This document shows positions 1 through 9,545 of a DNA stretch of 64,000 nt, piece after piece; position 1 is the first letter of the stretch; each line of letters opens with the position of its first letter. Under the pieces are notes generated by a model that did not search any database, had not been told where the DNA came from, and saw nothing but the letters and a program-made list of their open reading frames with translations. Source of the DNA: Thioclava sp. ES.031 (GTDB lineage: Bacteria; Pseudomonadota; Alphaproteobacteria; Rhodobacterales; Rhodobacteraceae); contig NZ_PDJO01000001.1 in NCBI RefSeq assembly GCF_002563775.1, positions 506,001 to 570,000 of the forward strand, in the 5' to 3' direction. The position numbers and the translations under genes are program-made.

Positions 1-360
1 AGAGCCGCGAGCGCTGCCGCCGCGGAGCCATGTTCACCGATCAATCTGTGGAAGGTTGTGGGCCCGACACGTCGGGAACGAATGAGGCGAAGAACCGGCA
101 GTTCATCTTCTTCCGTGGTGGGTGGGGTGAAGGGGGTGGGGTAAGAAAACAAATCTGTTTCCATCCGGCCCTCCGCCTCAATCGCCCGCCCTTTCTGCCG
201 GGTTATTCTTAATAACTCGTTACCAAAACCCGTGTCGTAACGCGTTTGGGATAAATTTTTCACGTTTTAGTTGCAGATTTTCGGCGCCACCGATTGGTCG
301 CTTGGGGGGCGCGGGGAAGGCCTCGCCGGATCGTCTCCCCCACGCCCGTCGGCGAATCGT
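1..360. other. Left-edge intergenic stretch, no gene identified
   Basis: No convincing coding frame is visible here. A 60-codon frame starting at position 30 is low in complexity and does not look like a protein. A minus-strand ATG at 31 could begin a gene running off the left edge, but only ten codons are visible and no ribosome binding site precedes it. The middle of the stretch, about 190-265, is AT-richer than its surroundings and could hold a promoter, but no clean -35/-10 pair is evident. Confidence 0.4.
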
Positions 361-1785
361 TTACGCGGCCGAGCCGCCCACGGTCAGGCCGCCGATCATC
401 AGGGTCGGCTGGCCGACACCCACCGGCACCCATTGGCCCGCCTTGCCGCAATTGCCGATGCCGGGATCCAGCGCGAGGTCGTTGCCGATGGCGCGGATAT
501 GCTGCATCGCGGTCGGCCCATCGCCGATCAGCGTCGCGCCTCGCACCGGTGCGCCGACGACGCCGTTCTTCACGCGATAGGCTTCGGTGCAGTTGAAGAC
601 GAACTTGCCGTTGGTGATGTCGACCTGACCGCCGCCGAAGCCGACCGCATAGATGCCGTCATTCAGATCGGCGAGGATCTCGCCCGGATCGGCATCGCCG
701 CCCAGCATATAGGTGTTGGTCATGCGCGGCATCGGGGCATGGGCAAAGCTCTCGCGCCGCCCGTTGCCGGTGGCCTCGACGCCCATCAGGCGCGCGTTCT
801 GGCGGTCCTGCATGTAGCCCACGAGCACGCCATCCTCGATCAACACGTTCTTGCCCGAGGGCGTGCCCTCGTCGTCGATCGTGATCGAACCGCGCCGGTC
901 GGGAATCGTGCCGTCATCGAGCACCGTGACGCCCTTCGCCGCCACCTGCTGCCCCATCAGCCCGGCGAAGGCCGAAGATTTCTTGCGGTTGAAGTCGCCT
1001 TCGAGCCCGTGGCCGACCGCTTCGTGCAGCAGCACGCCCGGCCAGCCCGGCCCAAGCACCACATCCATCACGCCCGCAGGCGCGGGTTCTGCGCGCAGGT
1101 TCACCAGCGCGATGCGTAGCGCCTCGCGCGCGACCGGCTGCCAATGCGCGGGCTCGATCAGGCCCGTCAGGCCGAACCGCCCGCCGCCGCCATGACCGCC
1201 GGATTCGCGGCGTCCGTTCTCTTCCACGATGACCGAGATGTTGATCCGCGCCATCGGGCGGATATCCGAGACCAGCCCGCCCTCGGGGCGCAGGATGAAC
1301 ACTTCCTGCAAGCTCGCCGCCATCGAGGCCGAGACCTGCACGACGCGCGGGTCGAGGTCGCGGGCAAACGCGTCGATCTCGCGCAGGATGTCGATCTTCG
1401 CGGCGAAGGGCGTATCCGAGACGGGATCCGTATCACTATAAAGATTCAGGTTCGTGCCTTTGGGCGGCGGTGCCATCGTGCCGCCGCCATCGCCCACGGC
1501 CAGCCGCGCCGTCTCTGTCGCCCGCTTCAGCGCGGCTTCGGAGATCTCGGTCGAATGGGCATAGCCCGCGACATCGCCCTTCACCGCGCGCAGGCCGAAT
1601 CCTTCGGAGGCGTCGTAGGAGGCGGTCTTCACCCGGCCATCGTCGAAGACCAGGGCCTCGGACCGGCGCTGTTCGAGAAACAGCTCGCCATCCTCGGCCC
1701 CTGATGTCGCTTCACGCAGCAGATGCAGCGCGCGATCCTGGTCGAGCTTGTCCTCGAAAGGGGCGAAACGGTCGGGCTTGGTCAT
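361..1785 (-). CDS. tldD: TldD metalloprotease family protein
   Basis: A 474-residue protein close to the usual TldD length of about 480. TldD pairs with TldE/PmbA to form a zinc protease that degrades unfolded peptides and processes microcins and gyrase-inhibiting peptides. The zinc-type motif HEAVGH lies at residues 254-259, followed by GLEGDFNRK as in the family. The ATG at 1785 begins MTKPDRF. The open frame extends much further upstream, but that part lies antisense to ctaC and is not coding. The gene is divergent from ctaC with about 160 bp between them. No tldE partner is in the window. The family assignment is secure and the substrate is unknown. Confidence 0.93.
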   Translation of the reverse strand: MTKPDRFAPFEDKLDQDRALHLLREATSGAEDGELFLEQRRSEALVFDDGRVKTASYDASEGFGLRAVKGDVAGYAHSTEISEAALKRATETARLAVGDGGGTMAPPPKGTNLNLYSDTDPVSDTPFAAKIDILREIDAFARDLDPRVVQVSASMAASLQEVFILRPEGGLVSDIRPMARINISVIVEENGRRESGGHGGGGRFGLTGLIEPAHWQPVAREALRIALVNLRAEPAPAGVMDVVLGPGWPGVLLHEAVGHGLEGDFNRKKSSAFAGLMGQQVAAKGVTVLDDGTIPDRRGSITIDDEGTPSGKNVLIEDGVLVGYMQDRQNARLMGVEATGNGRRESFAHAPMPRMTNTYMLGGDADPGEILADLNDGIYAVGFGGGQVDITNGKFVFNCTEAYRVKNGVVGAPVRGATLIGDGPTAMQHIRAIGNDLALDPGIGNCGKAGQWVPVGVGQPTLMIGGLTVGGSAA

Positions 1786-1944
1786 CTGGACTCCTGCTAA
1801 GGCGATCAATTTTGACAAAATGTCGCAGCTTTTGCTTGCGCCACCCTCCCAATATGATTTTAAAGTGAGAACACGCAACGGTGAACGGTTTGGGAGAGCC
1901 GAACGCCGTCGGGCGGCAGGGAGAAACGCCGCCAAAAGGGAGAC

Positions 1945-2832
1945 ATGGGACTTATGCGCTTTGCAAGCAAGGGCCGCGGCATCGCGGCCACTGTCACGTC
2001 GGCTGTTATGTTGACGCTCGTCGCCGGGCAGGCCTCGGCTCAGGACATGATCAAGGGGCTGCCGGTGATCGGTAAGCCGCATCTGGGCGGCACGGGGTTC
2101 CAGCCCGCGTCCTCGAACCTCGCGGAGGATCAGCAATGGCTCGACCATATGCTGCTGGTGATCATCGCCGCGATCTGCGTTTTCGTGTTCGCGCTGATCA
2201 TCTACGCGATCCTGCGCTTCAACAGCCGCAGCAATCCGACGCCGCGCAGCTTCACCCATAACACGCCGCTCGAAATCACCTGGACCTTCGTGCCGATCAT
2301 AATTCTCGTGGCGATCGGGGCGTTTTCGCTGCCCGCGCTGTGGAATCAGCAGGAAATCCCGGAAGGCGACATCACCGTGAAGGTGACCGGCTACCAGTGG
2401 TACTGGGGCTACGAATACCCCGATGAGGGCGTGGCGTTCGATTCGCTGATGCTCGCGAAAGACGAACTCGCAGATCATGGCTATGCGCCCGACGAATATC
2501 TGCTGGCAGCCGACAACGCGATGGTGGTGCCCGCGGGCAAGACGATCGTCGTGCAAGTCACTGGCGCAGACGTGATTCACAGCTGGACCGTGCCCGCTTT
2601 CGCCGTGAAGCAGGACGCCGTGCCGGGCCGGATCGCGCAATTGTGGTTTAAGGCCGATCAAGAAGGTGTGTATTTCGGCCAGTGTTCGGAGCTTTGCGGC
2701 ACCAATCACGCTTACATGCCCATCGTGGTCAAAGTTGTCTCACCGGAAGTTTACGCTAACTGGCTTGAGCGTGCGAAGAATGACTTCGCCTCGGTCGAGA
2801 CGGATGGCGCGGTTCGGGTCGCACAGAACTGA
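1945..2832 (+). CDS. ctaC: Cytochrome c oxidase subunit II (aa3 type)
   Basis: 295 residues. Subunit II carries the dinuclear CuA centre that receives electrons from cytochrome c. An N-terminal signal region ends near residue 33 (GQASAQD). Two membrane helices follow at about 68-90 and 113-133, then a periplasmic cupredoxin domain. The CuA ligands are visible: His212, Cys247, Glu249, Cys251, His255 and Met258. The aromatic stretch YQWYWGYEY sits near residue 150. The start at 1945 follows a GGGAGAC ribosome site; an ATG three codons later is possible. It is the first gene of ctaC-ctaB-ctaG-ctaE. Subunit I (ctaD) is not in the window, which is common in this family. Confidence 0.96.
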   Translation: MGLMRFASKGRGIAATVTSAVMLTLVAGQASAQDMIKGLPVIGKPHLGGTGFQPASSNLAEDQQWLDHMLLVIIAAICVFVFALIIYAILRFNSRSNPTPRSFTHNTPLEITWTFVPIIILVAIGAFSLPALWNQQEIPEGDITVKVTGYQWYWGYEYPDEGVAFDSLMLAKDELADHGYAPDEYLLAADNAMVVPAGKTIVVQVTGADVIHSWTVPAFAVKQDAVPGRIAQLWFKADQEGVYFGQCSELCGTNHAYMPIVVKVVSPEVYANWLERAKNDFASVETDGAVRVAQN

Positions 2833-2866
2833 ATTCATTGTGCGATAACACCCGAGGGACGCTTTC

Positions 2867-3802
2867 ATGAGTGACATCAGCTATATCCGCCAACAGGACA
2901 ACGAGGCGCGGTTCGGCGACTACATCGCGCTTCTGAAGCCGCGCGTGATGTCGCTGGTGGTCTTCACCGCCTTCGTCGGTCTCGTGGTGGCGCCGAATCC
3001 GGTGCATCCCTTCGTGGGATTCGTCGCGATCCTGTTCATCGCGCTGGGCGGCGGGGCCTCGGGCGCGCTGAACATGTGGTATGACGCGGATATCGACCGG
3101 ATCATGCGCCGCACCCGGAACCGTCCGATCCCGGCGGGCCGCGTGTCGGAGCGCGAGGCGCTGGGCTTCGGCCTCGCGCTGTCGGGCATCTCCTGCGTGA
3201 TGCTGGCGCTGGCCACGAATATCTTCTCGGGCCTGTTCCTCGCCTTCACCATCTTCTTCTACGTCGTCGTCTACACGATGTGGCTCAAGCGCGCGACGCC
3301 GCAGAACATCGTGATCGGTGGCGCGGCGGGCGCTTTCCCTCCGATGATCGGCTGGGCCGTGTCGACGGGCGGTATCTCGATCGCATCCGTGGCGATGTTC
3401 CTTCTGGTCTTCCTCTGGACGCCGCCGCATTTCTGGTCGCTCGCGCTGTTCATGAAGGCCGATTACGACGAGGCGAAAGTGCCGATGCTGACCTCGACCC
3501 ACGGTCGGGTGGTGACGCGCAAGAACATCCTGTTCTACGCCTTCATCCTCGCCCCCATCGCGGTCGGCACCGGTTTCACCTCGATCGGCGGCCCGGTCTA
3601 TTTCGCGACGGCGCTGATCATGAATGCGCTCTTCATCAAGGGCGCGATCGAGATCCACGCCCGCACCGAAGCGCAGGCGGAGGCCGACAAATACGCGGTC
3701 GAGAAGCGCTTCTTCTATTTCTCGCTCATCTACCTCTTCGCGCATTTCGCGGCTTTGCTGGCCGAAGCGGGGCTGAGCTATATCGGTTTGGGAGTCTGGT
3801 AA
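2867..3802 (+). CDS. ctaB: Protoheme IX farnesyltransferase (haem O synthase)
   Basis: A 311-residue polytopic membrane protein of the UbiA prenyltransferase superfamily. It adds a farnesyl group to haem b to make haem O, the precursor of haem A in the aa3 oxidase. The substrate-binding motif YDADIDRIMRRT is at about residues 72-83, and the second conserved loop with TPPHFWSLAL follows later. It lies 34 bp after ctaC and 3 bp before the small ORF that precedes ctaG, so it is probably cotranscribed with both. Confidence 0.96.
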   Translation: MSDISYIRQQDNEARFGDYIALLKPRVMSLVVFTAFVGLVVAPNPVHPFVGFVAILFIALGGGASGALNMWYDADIDRIMRRTRNRPIPAGRVSEREALGFGLALSGISCVMLALATNIFSGLFLAFTIFFYVVVYTMWLKRATPQNIVIGGAAGAFPPMIGWAVSTGGISIASVAMFLLVFLWTPPHFWSLALFMKADYDEAKVPMLTSTHGRVVTRKNILFYAFILAPIAVGTGFTSIGGPVYFATALIMNALFIKGAIEIHARTEAQAEADKYAVEKRFFYFSLIYLFAHFAALLAEAGLSYIGLGVW

Positions 3803-3805
3803 GCG

Positions 3806-4000
3806 ATGGCAATCACCCGGGACAGTGACCTTCATATCCGTCGGTTCTCGCGCAATGCGGGGCTGGGCGCGGTTCTTCTCGGGTTCGTCGCAATCGTCTT
3901 CGGTCTGACCGTGGTCAAGGTCGAGAACGGCTCGAAAATGGAAGCCTACGATCACCAGCCGCGCGCCTCGGTGCTGCCGGCGGAAGGGGCTTCGCAATGA
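3806..4000 (+). CDS. Small single-span membrane protein of the oxidase cluster
   Basis: 64 residues with one hydrophobic segment at about 18-38 ([20 protein letters not shown]) and a short polar tail. Short proteins at this position, between ctaB and ctaG, are commonly annotated in Rhodobacteraceae as CoxF or cytochrome oxidase assembly proteins. I infer a role in oxidase biogenesis from position only. The stop overlaps the ctaG start by 4 bp (ATGA), which points to coupled translation and supports this being a real gene despite its size. No catalytic motif is visible. Confidence 0.75.
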   Translation: MAITRDSDLHIRRFSRNAGLGAVLLGFVAIVFGLTVVKVENGSKMEAYDHQPRASVLPAEGASQ

Positions 4001-4590
4001 CCCAACGCCCCGCAGATCGGTCGAACACCCGCGTGCTGCTCTCGCTGCTCGCGGTGATCGTCGTGATGGGGGCAGGGGCCTGGGCTGCGGTGCCGTTCTA
4101 CAACTGGTTCTGCAAGACGACCGGCTATGGCGGTACGACCAACACCGCCGAGGTGCTGCCCGACAAAGTGCTCGACCGCGAGATCCTCGTGCGTTTCGAC
4201 GCCAATGTCGCGCGCGGCATGCCGTGGGAGTTCAAGCCGGTCCAGACCGAGATGAAACTGAAGATCGGGCAGAACGGGCTCGCCTTCTACGAGGCCTACA
4301 ACCCGACCGATCATCCGATCGCGGGCACGGCGAGCTACAATGTCTCGCCCGACGTGGCTGGCTACTATTTCGACAAGATCCAGTGTTTCTGCTTCACCGA
4401 ACAGGTGCTGCAACCCGGGGAGAGGGTGCAGATGCCGGTGAGCTTCTTCGTCGATCCCGACATCGTCGAGGATGCCGATGCGAAGCGGATTCACGCGATC
4501 ACGTTGAGCTATACTTTCTATGAAACCGACCTTCCCGAGCCGGAGGAAACTGCCTCGGTCCGTCAAAGGGAGACGGAGACGGTCAACTAG
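3997..4590 (+). CDS. ctaG: Cytochrome c oxidase assembly protein CtaG/Cox11
   Basis: 197 residues. CtaG delivers copper to the CuB site of oxidase subunit I from the periplasmic face of the membrane. There is a short cytoplasmic N-terminus, one membrane helix at about 13-33, and a periplasmic domain with the copper-binding CFCF motif at residues 130-133. A further cysteine sits just after the helix at position 39 (NWFCK). The upstream neighbour overlaps by 4 bp and ctaE follows after 17 bp, so this lies inside one operon. Length and motifs match the Cox11 family. Confidence 0.95.
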   Translation: MTQRPADRSNTRVLLSLLAVIVVMGAGAWAAVPFYNWFCKTTGYGGTTNTAEVLPDKVLDREILVRFDANVARGMPWEFKPVQTEMKLKIGQNGLAFYEAYNPTDHPIAGTASYNVSPDVAGYYFDKIQCFCFTEQVLQPGERVQMPVSFFVDPDIVEDADAKRIHAITLSYTFYETDLPEPEETASVRQRETETVN

Positions 4591-4607
4591 CCATCGGAGG
4601 GAGACGC

Positions 4608-5411
4608 ATGGCCCACGCAAAGAACCACGACTACCACATCCTACCGCCCTCGATCTGGCCATTCCTCGGTGCCGTGGGCGGCTTCATCATGCTCTTCGGG
4701 GCGGTGCTCTGGATGCAGAGCATTACCCATTACGTCTTCTTCGGCGGCCTGCTCGTGGTGCTCTACACCATGTATGGCTGGTGGTCGGACGTAGTCCACG
4801 AGGGCGAAGTGGGCGATCACACCCCGGTGGTGCGGATCGGCCTGCGCTATGGCTTCATCCTGTTCATCATGTCCGAAGTGATGTTCTTCGCGGCCTGGTT
4901 CTGGAGCTTCTTCAAGCACGCGATGTATCCGATGGGGCCGATGAGCCCCATTCAGGATGGCGTCTGGCCGCCCGAAGGCATCCAGACTTTCGATCCGTGG
5001 CACCTGCCGCTGATCAACACCGTGATCCTGCTCCTGTCGGGCGTGACGCTCACCTGGGCACACCACGCGCTGGTGCATGAAAACGACCGCAGCCAGGTCA
5101 AGCAGGGCCTGATCCTCACGGTCGTCCTCGGCGCCTGTTTCACGGTGCTGCAGGCGTACGAGTATAGCCACGCGGCCTTCGGTCTGGCGGGCAATATCTA
5201 CGGCGCCAACTTCTTCATGGCGACGGGCTTCCACGGCGCACACGTGATCATCGGGACGATCTTCCTGCTGGTCTGCCTGATCCGCATCGTGAAGGGCCAG
5301 ATGACCCAGAACGAGCATGTCGGCTTCGAGGCCGCCGCCTGGTATTGGCACTTCGTCGATGTGGTCTGGCTCTTCCTGTTCGCGTCGATCTATATCTGGG
5401 GCAGCGCGTAA
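4608..5411 (+). CDS. ctaE: Cytochrome c oxidase subunit III
   Basis: A 267-residue membrane protein with seven predicted helices, the usual subunit III layout. It stabilises the aa3 complex and supports proton uptake. The family stretches [13 protein letters not shown] and [18 protein letters not shown] near the C-terminus are clear. The ribosome site GGAGGGAG lies about 8 bp upstream. The gene closes the core assembly set, with SURF1 about 75 bp downstream. A DUF983-type gene, which some relatives carry between subunit III and SURF1, is absent here. Confidence 0.96.
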   Translation: MAHAKNHDYHILPPSIWPFLGAVGGFIMLFGAVLWMQSITHYVFFGGLLVVLYTMYGWWSDVVHEGEVGDHTPVVRIGLRYGFILFIMSEVMFFAAWFWSFFKHAMYPMGPMSPIQDGVWPPEGIQTFDPWHLPLINTVILLLSGVTLTWAHHALVHENDRSQVKQGLILTVVLGACFTVLQAYEYSHAAFGLAGNIYGANFFMATGFHGAHVIIGTIFLLVCLIRIVKGQMTQNEHVGFEAAAWYWHFVDVVWLFLFASIYIWGSA

Positions 5412-5486
5412 GCGCCCCCGGCCATCACAGGCAAATGCGCAGATCGGCGCGGGGGGCGACCCTCGCGCCGCTTTGTTGGAGGCTTG

Positions 5487-6164
5487 ATGAAACGCTACAT
5501 CTTTCCGCTGCTGCTGGGCGTCGTCGGCTGCGCGATCCTGATCTCGCTCGGCATCTGGCAGGTGCAGCGCCTTGGCTGGAAAGAGGCGATGCTGGCCGAA
5601 ATTTCCGCCAAGATCGTAGGTCAGCCGCAGGCGCTGCCGACCAAGGGCACCGACACCAAGCCGCTGAAATACGAACCCGTCACGGTAAGCGGGCGCACGA
5701 CGGGGCAGGAAATCCTCGTGCTTTCGGGTCAGAAGGGCGTCGGCGCGGGCTACCGGGTCATCGACGCTTTCGAGACCGATCAGGGCCGCAAGATCCTGCT
5801 CGACCGTGGCTTCATCCCCGAAGGCGAAAAGGGCACCGACCGCCCCGCCACGGAGCTCACCGTCACTGGCAACCTGCACTGGCCCGAAGAGGCCGATAGC
5901 TATACGCCCGAGCCCGATGCCAAGACCGGCATCTGGTTTGCCCGCGACGTACCCGCGATGGCCGCGAAGCTCGGCACCGAGCCGATCCTGATCGTCGCCC
6001 GCACCGTTCAGGGGGCCGCGCAGGGCATAACCCCGGTCCCCGTCACCATCACCGGCATCCCGAATGACCACCTCGGCTACGCAATCACCTGGTTTTTGCT
6101 CGCAATCGTCTGGGCTGGGATGACAATCTTTCTTCTCTGGCGTATCAGGCGGCAACAGGCCTGA
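5487..6164 (+). CDS. SURF1 family cytochrome oxidase assembly protein
   Basis: 225 residues with a membrane helix at each end (about 6-24 and 200-220) and a soluble loop between, which is the SURF1 topology. SURF1 assists haem A insertion into oxidase subunit I. The N-terminal helix runs into GIWQVQRLGWKEAML, where the family GxWQxxRxxWK pattern is recognisable. Another conserved piece is LLDRGFIP in the middle. I chose the ATG at 5487 rather than a TTG one codon earlier; the upstream GGAGG fits the ATG. thrC starts 9 bp after the stop. Confidence 0.92.
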   Translation: MKRYIFPLLLGVVGCAILISLGIWQVQRLGWKEAMLAEISAKIVGQPQALPTKGTDTKPLKYEPVTVSGRTTGQEILVLSGQKGVGAGYRVIDAFETDQGRKILLDRGFIPEGEKGTDRPATELTVTGNLHWPEEADSYTPEPDAKTGIWFARDVPAMAAKLGTEPILIVARTVQGAAQGITPVPVTITGIPNDHLGYAITWFLLAIVWAGMTIFLLWRIRRQQA

Positions 6165-6173
6165 GGATTGACG

Positions 6174-7571
6174 ATGCGTTATGTTTCCACTCGGGGCAAA
6201 GCCCCGGTTCTGAATTTCGGCGATGCGATGCTGACGGGGCTTGCCCGTGACGGCGGGCTTTATGTGCCCGAGACCGTGCCGCAGTTCTCCGCCGATGAGA
6301 TCGCCGCGCTCGCAGGGCAGCCCTACGAGGAAGTCGCGTTCCGTGTGATGAAGCCCTTCGTCTCCGAGACCTTCTCGGACGAGGAACTGCGCGGCGCCAT
6401 CACGCGCGCCTGTTCCGGCTTCGGCCATGTCGCCCGCGCGCCGATGGTGCAGCTGGCGCCGAACCACTTCCTTCTGGAGCTGTTCCACGGCCCGACGCTC
6501 GCGTTCAAGGATTTCGCGATGCAGGTGATCGGGCAGCTGTTCCAGATCGAACTGCAAAAGCGCAATCAGAAGATCACCATCGTCGGCGCCACCTCGGGCG
6601 ATACCGGCTCGGCGGCGATCGAGGCCTTCCGAGGGCTCGACAATGTCGATGTGTTCATCCTCTTCCCGCATGGCCGTGTCTCGGAAGTGCAGCGTCGCCA
6701 GATGACGACGCCCATCGAGGGCAATGTCCACGCGCTCGCGCTCGACGGCGATTTCGACGATTGCCAGGGCAAGCTGAAGGACATGTTCAACGATTTCGAC
6801 TTCCGCGACGAGGTCGGTCTGGCGGGTGTGAACTCGATCAACTTCGCCCGCGTGCTGGCGCAGATCGTGTATTTCTTCTCCTCCGCCGTGGCGCTCGGTG
6901 CGCCGCAGCGCAAGGTTTCCTTCACCGTGCCCACCGGTAATTTCGGCGATATCTTCGCGGGCTTCCTCGCGAAGGAAATGGGTCTGCCGGTCGAGCGTCT
7001 GGTGATCGCGACGAACCAGAACGACATCCTGCACCGCTGCCTCGAGAAGGGCGATTACACCAAGCAGGGCGTCACGCCCTCGATCTCGCCGTCGATGGAT
7101 ATCGAGGTGAGCTCGAACTTCGAGCGCGCGCTGTTCTGGGCCTATGGCAAGGACGGGGCCGCGATCGAGAAGCTGATGGACGAGCTGAAAACCGAAGGCT
7201 CCTTCACCGTCTCTGAAAACGCCATCGGTGCGCTGCGGGATATCTACGACAGCGGCTCGGTCGGCGAGGCGCGCACGATGGAAGAGATCGGCGACACGCT
7301 CAAGGAAACCGGCGAGCTGCTCTGCCCGCATTCGGCTGTCGGCGTGAACGTCGGCAAAACGGCGGTCGCGCGTGACCCGGCCACGCCGATGATCACGCTC
7401 GCCACCGCGCATCCCGCGAAATTCCCCGATGCGGTGGAAGAGGCGACGGGCATCCGCCCCGACCTGCCGCCGCGCATGGCCGATCTGTTCACCCGCGAGG
7501 AGCGCGTGACCCGCGTGCCGAACGATCTCGCCGACCTCGAAGCCCTGATCCGGGAGCGCCGCCGCACATGA
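6174..7571 (+). CDS. thrC: Threonine synthase
   Basis: 465 residues. It converts O-phosphohomoserine to threonine using pyridoxal phosphate. The N-terminal YVSTRG motif and the cofactor lysine in FKDFAMQ (Lys112) are present, with SGDTGSAAIEAF as the phosphate-binding region. Length matches the longer, plant/fungal-like class common in proteobacteria. The start is the ATG at 6174; a TTG two codons earlier is less likely. The stop overlaps the following M16 peptidase start by 4 bp (ATGA). Linkage of thrC to an M16 peptidase and the oxidase cluster is common in Rhodobacteraceae. Confidence 0.95.
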   Translation: MRYVSTRGKAPVLNFGDAMLTGLARDGGLYVPETVPQFSADEIAALAGQPYEEVAFRVMKPFVSETFSDEELRGAITRACSGFGHVARAPMVQLAPNHFLLELFHGPTLAFKDFAMQVIGQLFQIELQKRNQKITIVGATSGDTGSAAIEAFRGLDNVDVFILFPHGRVSEVQRRQMTTPIEGNVHALALDGDFDDCQGKLKDMFNDFDFRDEVGLAGVNSINFARVLAQIVYFFSSAVALGAPQRKVSFTVPTGNFGDIFAGFLAKEMGLPVERLVIATNQNDILHRCLEKGDYTKQGVTPSISPSMDIEVSSNFERALFWAYGKDGAAIEKLMDELKTEGSFTVSENAIGALRDIYDSGSVGEARTMEEIGDTLKETGELLCPHSAVGVNVGKTAVARDPATPMITLATAHPAKFPDAVEEATGIRPDLPPRMADLFTREERVTRVPNDLADLEALIRERRRT

Positions 7572-8827
7572 TCGAAATGACCACCCTGAAGAACGGTCTG
7601 CGCATCATCACCGAGTCGATGCCGGGCCTCGCCTCTGCCGCGATCGGCGTCTGGATCACGGCCGGTGGCCGCCACGAGCGCCCCGAGCAGAACGGCATCG
7701 CGCATTTCCTCGAACATATGGCGTTCAAGGGCACCAAGACGCGCTCCGCGCTGCAGATCGCGGAAGCCATCGAGGACGTGGGCGGCTATATCAATGCCTA
7801 TACCTCGCGCGAGATGACCGCCTATTACGCGCGCGTGCTGGCTGAAGACGTGCCGCTCGCGCTCGACGTGATTTCGGACATCCTCTTGAACCCGGTCTTC
7901 GATCAGCGCGAGATCGAGGTGGAGCGCGGCGTGATCTTGCAAGAGATCGGCCAATCGCTCGACACGCCCGACGATGTGATCTTCGACTGGCTGCAAGAGG
8001 CCGCGTACCCCGATCAGCCGATGGGCCGCACGATCCTCGGCCCGGCGGAGAAGGTCCGCAGCTTCGCGCGCGACGACCTCTCGGCTTTCGTGACCGAGCA
8101 TTACGGCCCCGATCAGATGATCCTCTCGGCGGCGGGTGCGGTCGATCACGCGGAAATCGTGAAGCGTGCCGAGGATATCTTCGGCGACCTACGCCCCGCG
8201 CTGAACCCCGCGCCCTATCCCGCGAAATGGATCGGCAACGAGCGGCGCGAGATCAAACAGCTCGAACAGGCGCATTTCGCGCTTGGCATCGAGTCGCCCA
8301 GCTATCGCGACGCCGATCTCTACACCGCGCAGGTCTATTCGGTGGCGATGGGCGGGGGGATGTCCTCGCGCCTGTTCCAGAAGATCCGCGAAGAGCGCGG
8401 GTTGTGCTACACGATCTTCTCGCAGGCCGGCGCCTACGAGGATACCGGCATGTTCACCGTCTATGCGGGCACTTCCGGCGACGAGGTCCGCGGTCTGGCC
8501 GAGCTGACTATCGACGAGCTGAAACGCGCCGCTGAAGACATGACCGAGGTCGAGATCGCCCGCGCCCGCGCCCAGATCAAGGCGGGGCTGCTGATGGGGC
8601 TGGAAAGCGCCTCGGCGCGCGCGGAACGCATGGCGCGCAGCCTCTATATCTGGGGACGGGTGCCCGGGATCGACGAGGCCTCGGCGCGGATCGACAGCGT
8701 CACCCGCGATGCGGTGCGCGATTTCGGCGAACGGCTCGCCGTCGGCGGGCGCACGGCCATGGCGCTTTACGGCCCGGTCAAAGATGCGCCCGAGCTTGGG
8801 GAGCTGCGCGAAAGGCTCGCCGCCTGA
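7568..8827 (+). CDS. M16 family zinc peptidase (processing-peptidase-like)
   Basis: 419 residues with the inverted zinc motif HFLEH at residues 46-50 and the downstream glutamate in EIEVERGVILQE. It is related to the beta subunit of mitochondrial processing peptidase and to insulinase-type peptidases. The second half (from about 230) is the non-catalytic repeat carrying GGGMSSRLFQKIREERGLCY, the family glycine-rich loop. In bacteria the substrate is generally not known. The gene overlaps thrC by 4 bp and shares a single base with the GNAT gene that follows, so the three genes are probably cotranscribed. Confidence 0.92.
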   Translation: MIEMTTLKNGLRIITESMPGLASAAIGVWITAGGRHERPEQNGIAHFLEHMAFKGTKTRSALQIAEAIEDVGGYINAYTSREMTAYYARVLAEDVPLALDVISDILLNPVFDQREIEVERGVILQEIGQSLDTPDDVIFDWLQEAAYPDQPMGRTILGPAEKVRSFARDDLSAFVTEHYGPDQMILSAAGAVDHAEIVKRAEDIFGDLRPALNPAPYPAKWIGNERREIKQLEQAHFALGIESPSYRDADLYTAQVYSVAMGGGMSSRLFQKIREERGLCYTIFSQAGAYEDTGMFTVYAGTSGDEVRGLAELTIDELKRAAEDMTEVEIARARAQIKAGLLMGLESASARAERMARSLYIWGRVPGIDEASARIDSVTRDAVRDFGERLAVGGRTAMALYGPVKDAPELGELRERLAA

Positions 8828-9411
8828 TGTTCGCGCGTCGTCGTCAGCTGCGGATCGATACGGATCGCATGATCCTGCGTCCGCCGCAGCATGGGGATTA
8901 TCGTCCGTGGGCCAGCCTGCGCGAGGACAGCCGCGACTTTCTGGTGCCGTGGGAGCCGAGCTGGTCCGCCGATCACCTTAGCCGCAAGGCGTTCTCGAAC
9001 CGGGTCTATTGGGCGGCGCGCGCGATCGCGAATGGCACCGCCGTTCCCGTTTTCCTGTTCTCGCGCCGCGACGACATTTTTCTGGGGGCGATCACGCTCG
9101 ACAATATCCGGCGCGGACCGGCGCAGGCGGGGACGCTGGGCTATTGGATCGGCCGACGCCACGCGCGTCAGGGCTATATGCGCGAGGCGATCGAGGCCGT
9201 GGTGCATTACGCTTTCACCAAGCTCGACCTGAGCCGCATCGAGGCGGCCTGCCTGCCCGAGAACGCGGCCTCGCGCGGGGTGCTGGAGAAGTCCGGCTTC
9301 AAATATGAGGGCGTCGCGCAAAGCTACCTGCAGATCAACGGGCGCTGGCGCAATCACGTCCTCTATTCCAACCTGCGCTCGGATCGCCGGGGACGGACGG
9401 ATGTCCGATAG
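8827..9411 (+). CDS. GNAT N-acetyltransferase, RimJ-like
   Basis: 194 residues. The fold is recognised from the N-terminal LRIDTDRMILRPPQHGDY segment and from motif A near residue 115 (GYWIGRRHARQGYM), which binds acetyl-CoA. The C-terminal part (RIEAACLPENAASRGVLEKS) is typical of RimJ/RimL-type enzymes, which acetylate N-termini of ribosomal proteins or small substrates. The real substrate cannot be told from sequence. The start codon overlaps the M16 stop (TGATG). An intergenic repeat follows about 95 bp downstream. Confidence 0.88.
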   Translation: MFARRRQLRIDTDRMILRPPQHGDYRPWASLREDSRDFLVPWEPSWSADHLSRKAFSNRVYWAARAIANGTAVPVFLFSRRDDIFLGAITLDNIRRGPAQAGTLGYWIGRRHARQGYMREAIEAVVHYAFTKLDLSRIEAACLPENAASRGVLEKSGFKYEGVAQSYLQINGRWRNHVLYSNLRSDRRGRTDVR

Positions 9412-9507
9412 GGACGGATATGCTGGCGACGGACGTCCGGCCCTTCGCTTGTGCTACGGGCGTTCGCCGGGGCGTCCTTCCACCGGAAAGCCGCTGATCC
9501 CGGCTCA

Positions 9508-9540
9508 CCCCCCGGGATATTTCAGCCAAGCCGAAGGAGG
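9508..9540 (+). repeat. Intergenic repeat, copy A
   Basis: A copy of the dispersed element with the core GGGATATTT, two variable bases, then GCCAAGcCGAAG. It begins with a C-rich run. Its last bases (AAGGAGG) are also the ribosome binding site of the FAD oxidoreductase at 9546, so the element merges into a translation signal here. This is the only single copy lying directly upstream of a gene in the same orientation. Confidence 0.7.
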
Positions 9541-9545
9541 CAGAG

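Noticed and set aside
30..212. A 60-codon frame at the left edge
   Set aside because: Glycine-rich and irregular, without family resemblance or clear ribosome site.
4641..7412. A 923-codon minus-strand open frame across ctaE, SURF1 and thrC
   Set aside because: It is the mirror of three clear genes, is rich in Arg, His and Asp typical of antisense frames in GC-rich DNA, and shows no domain.
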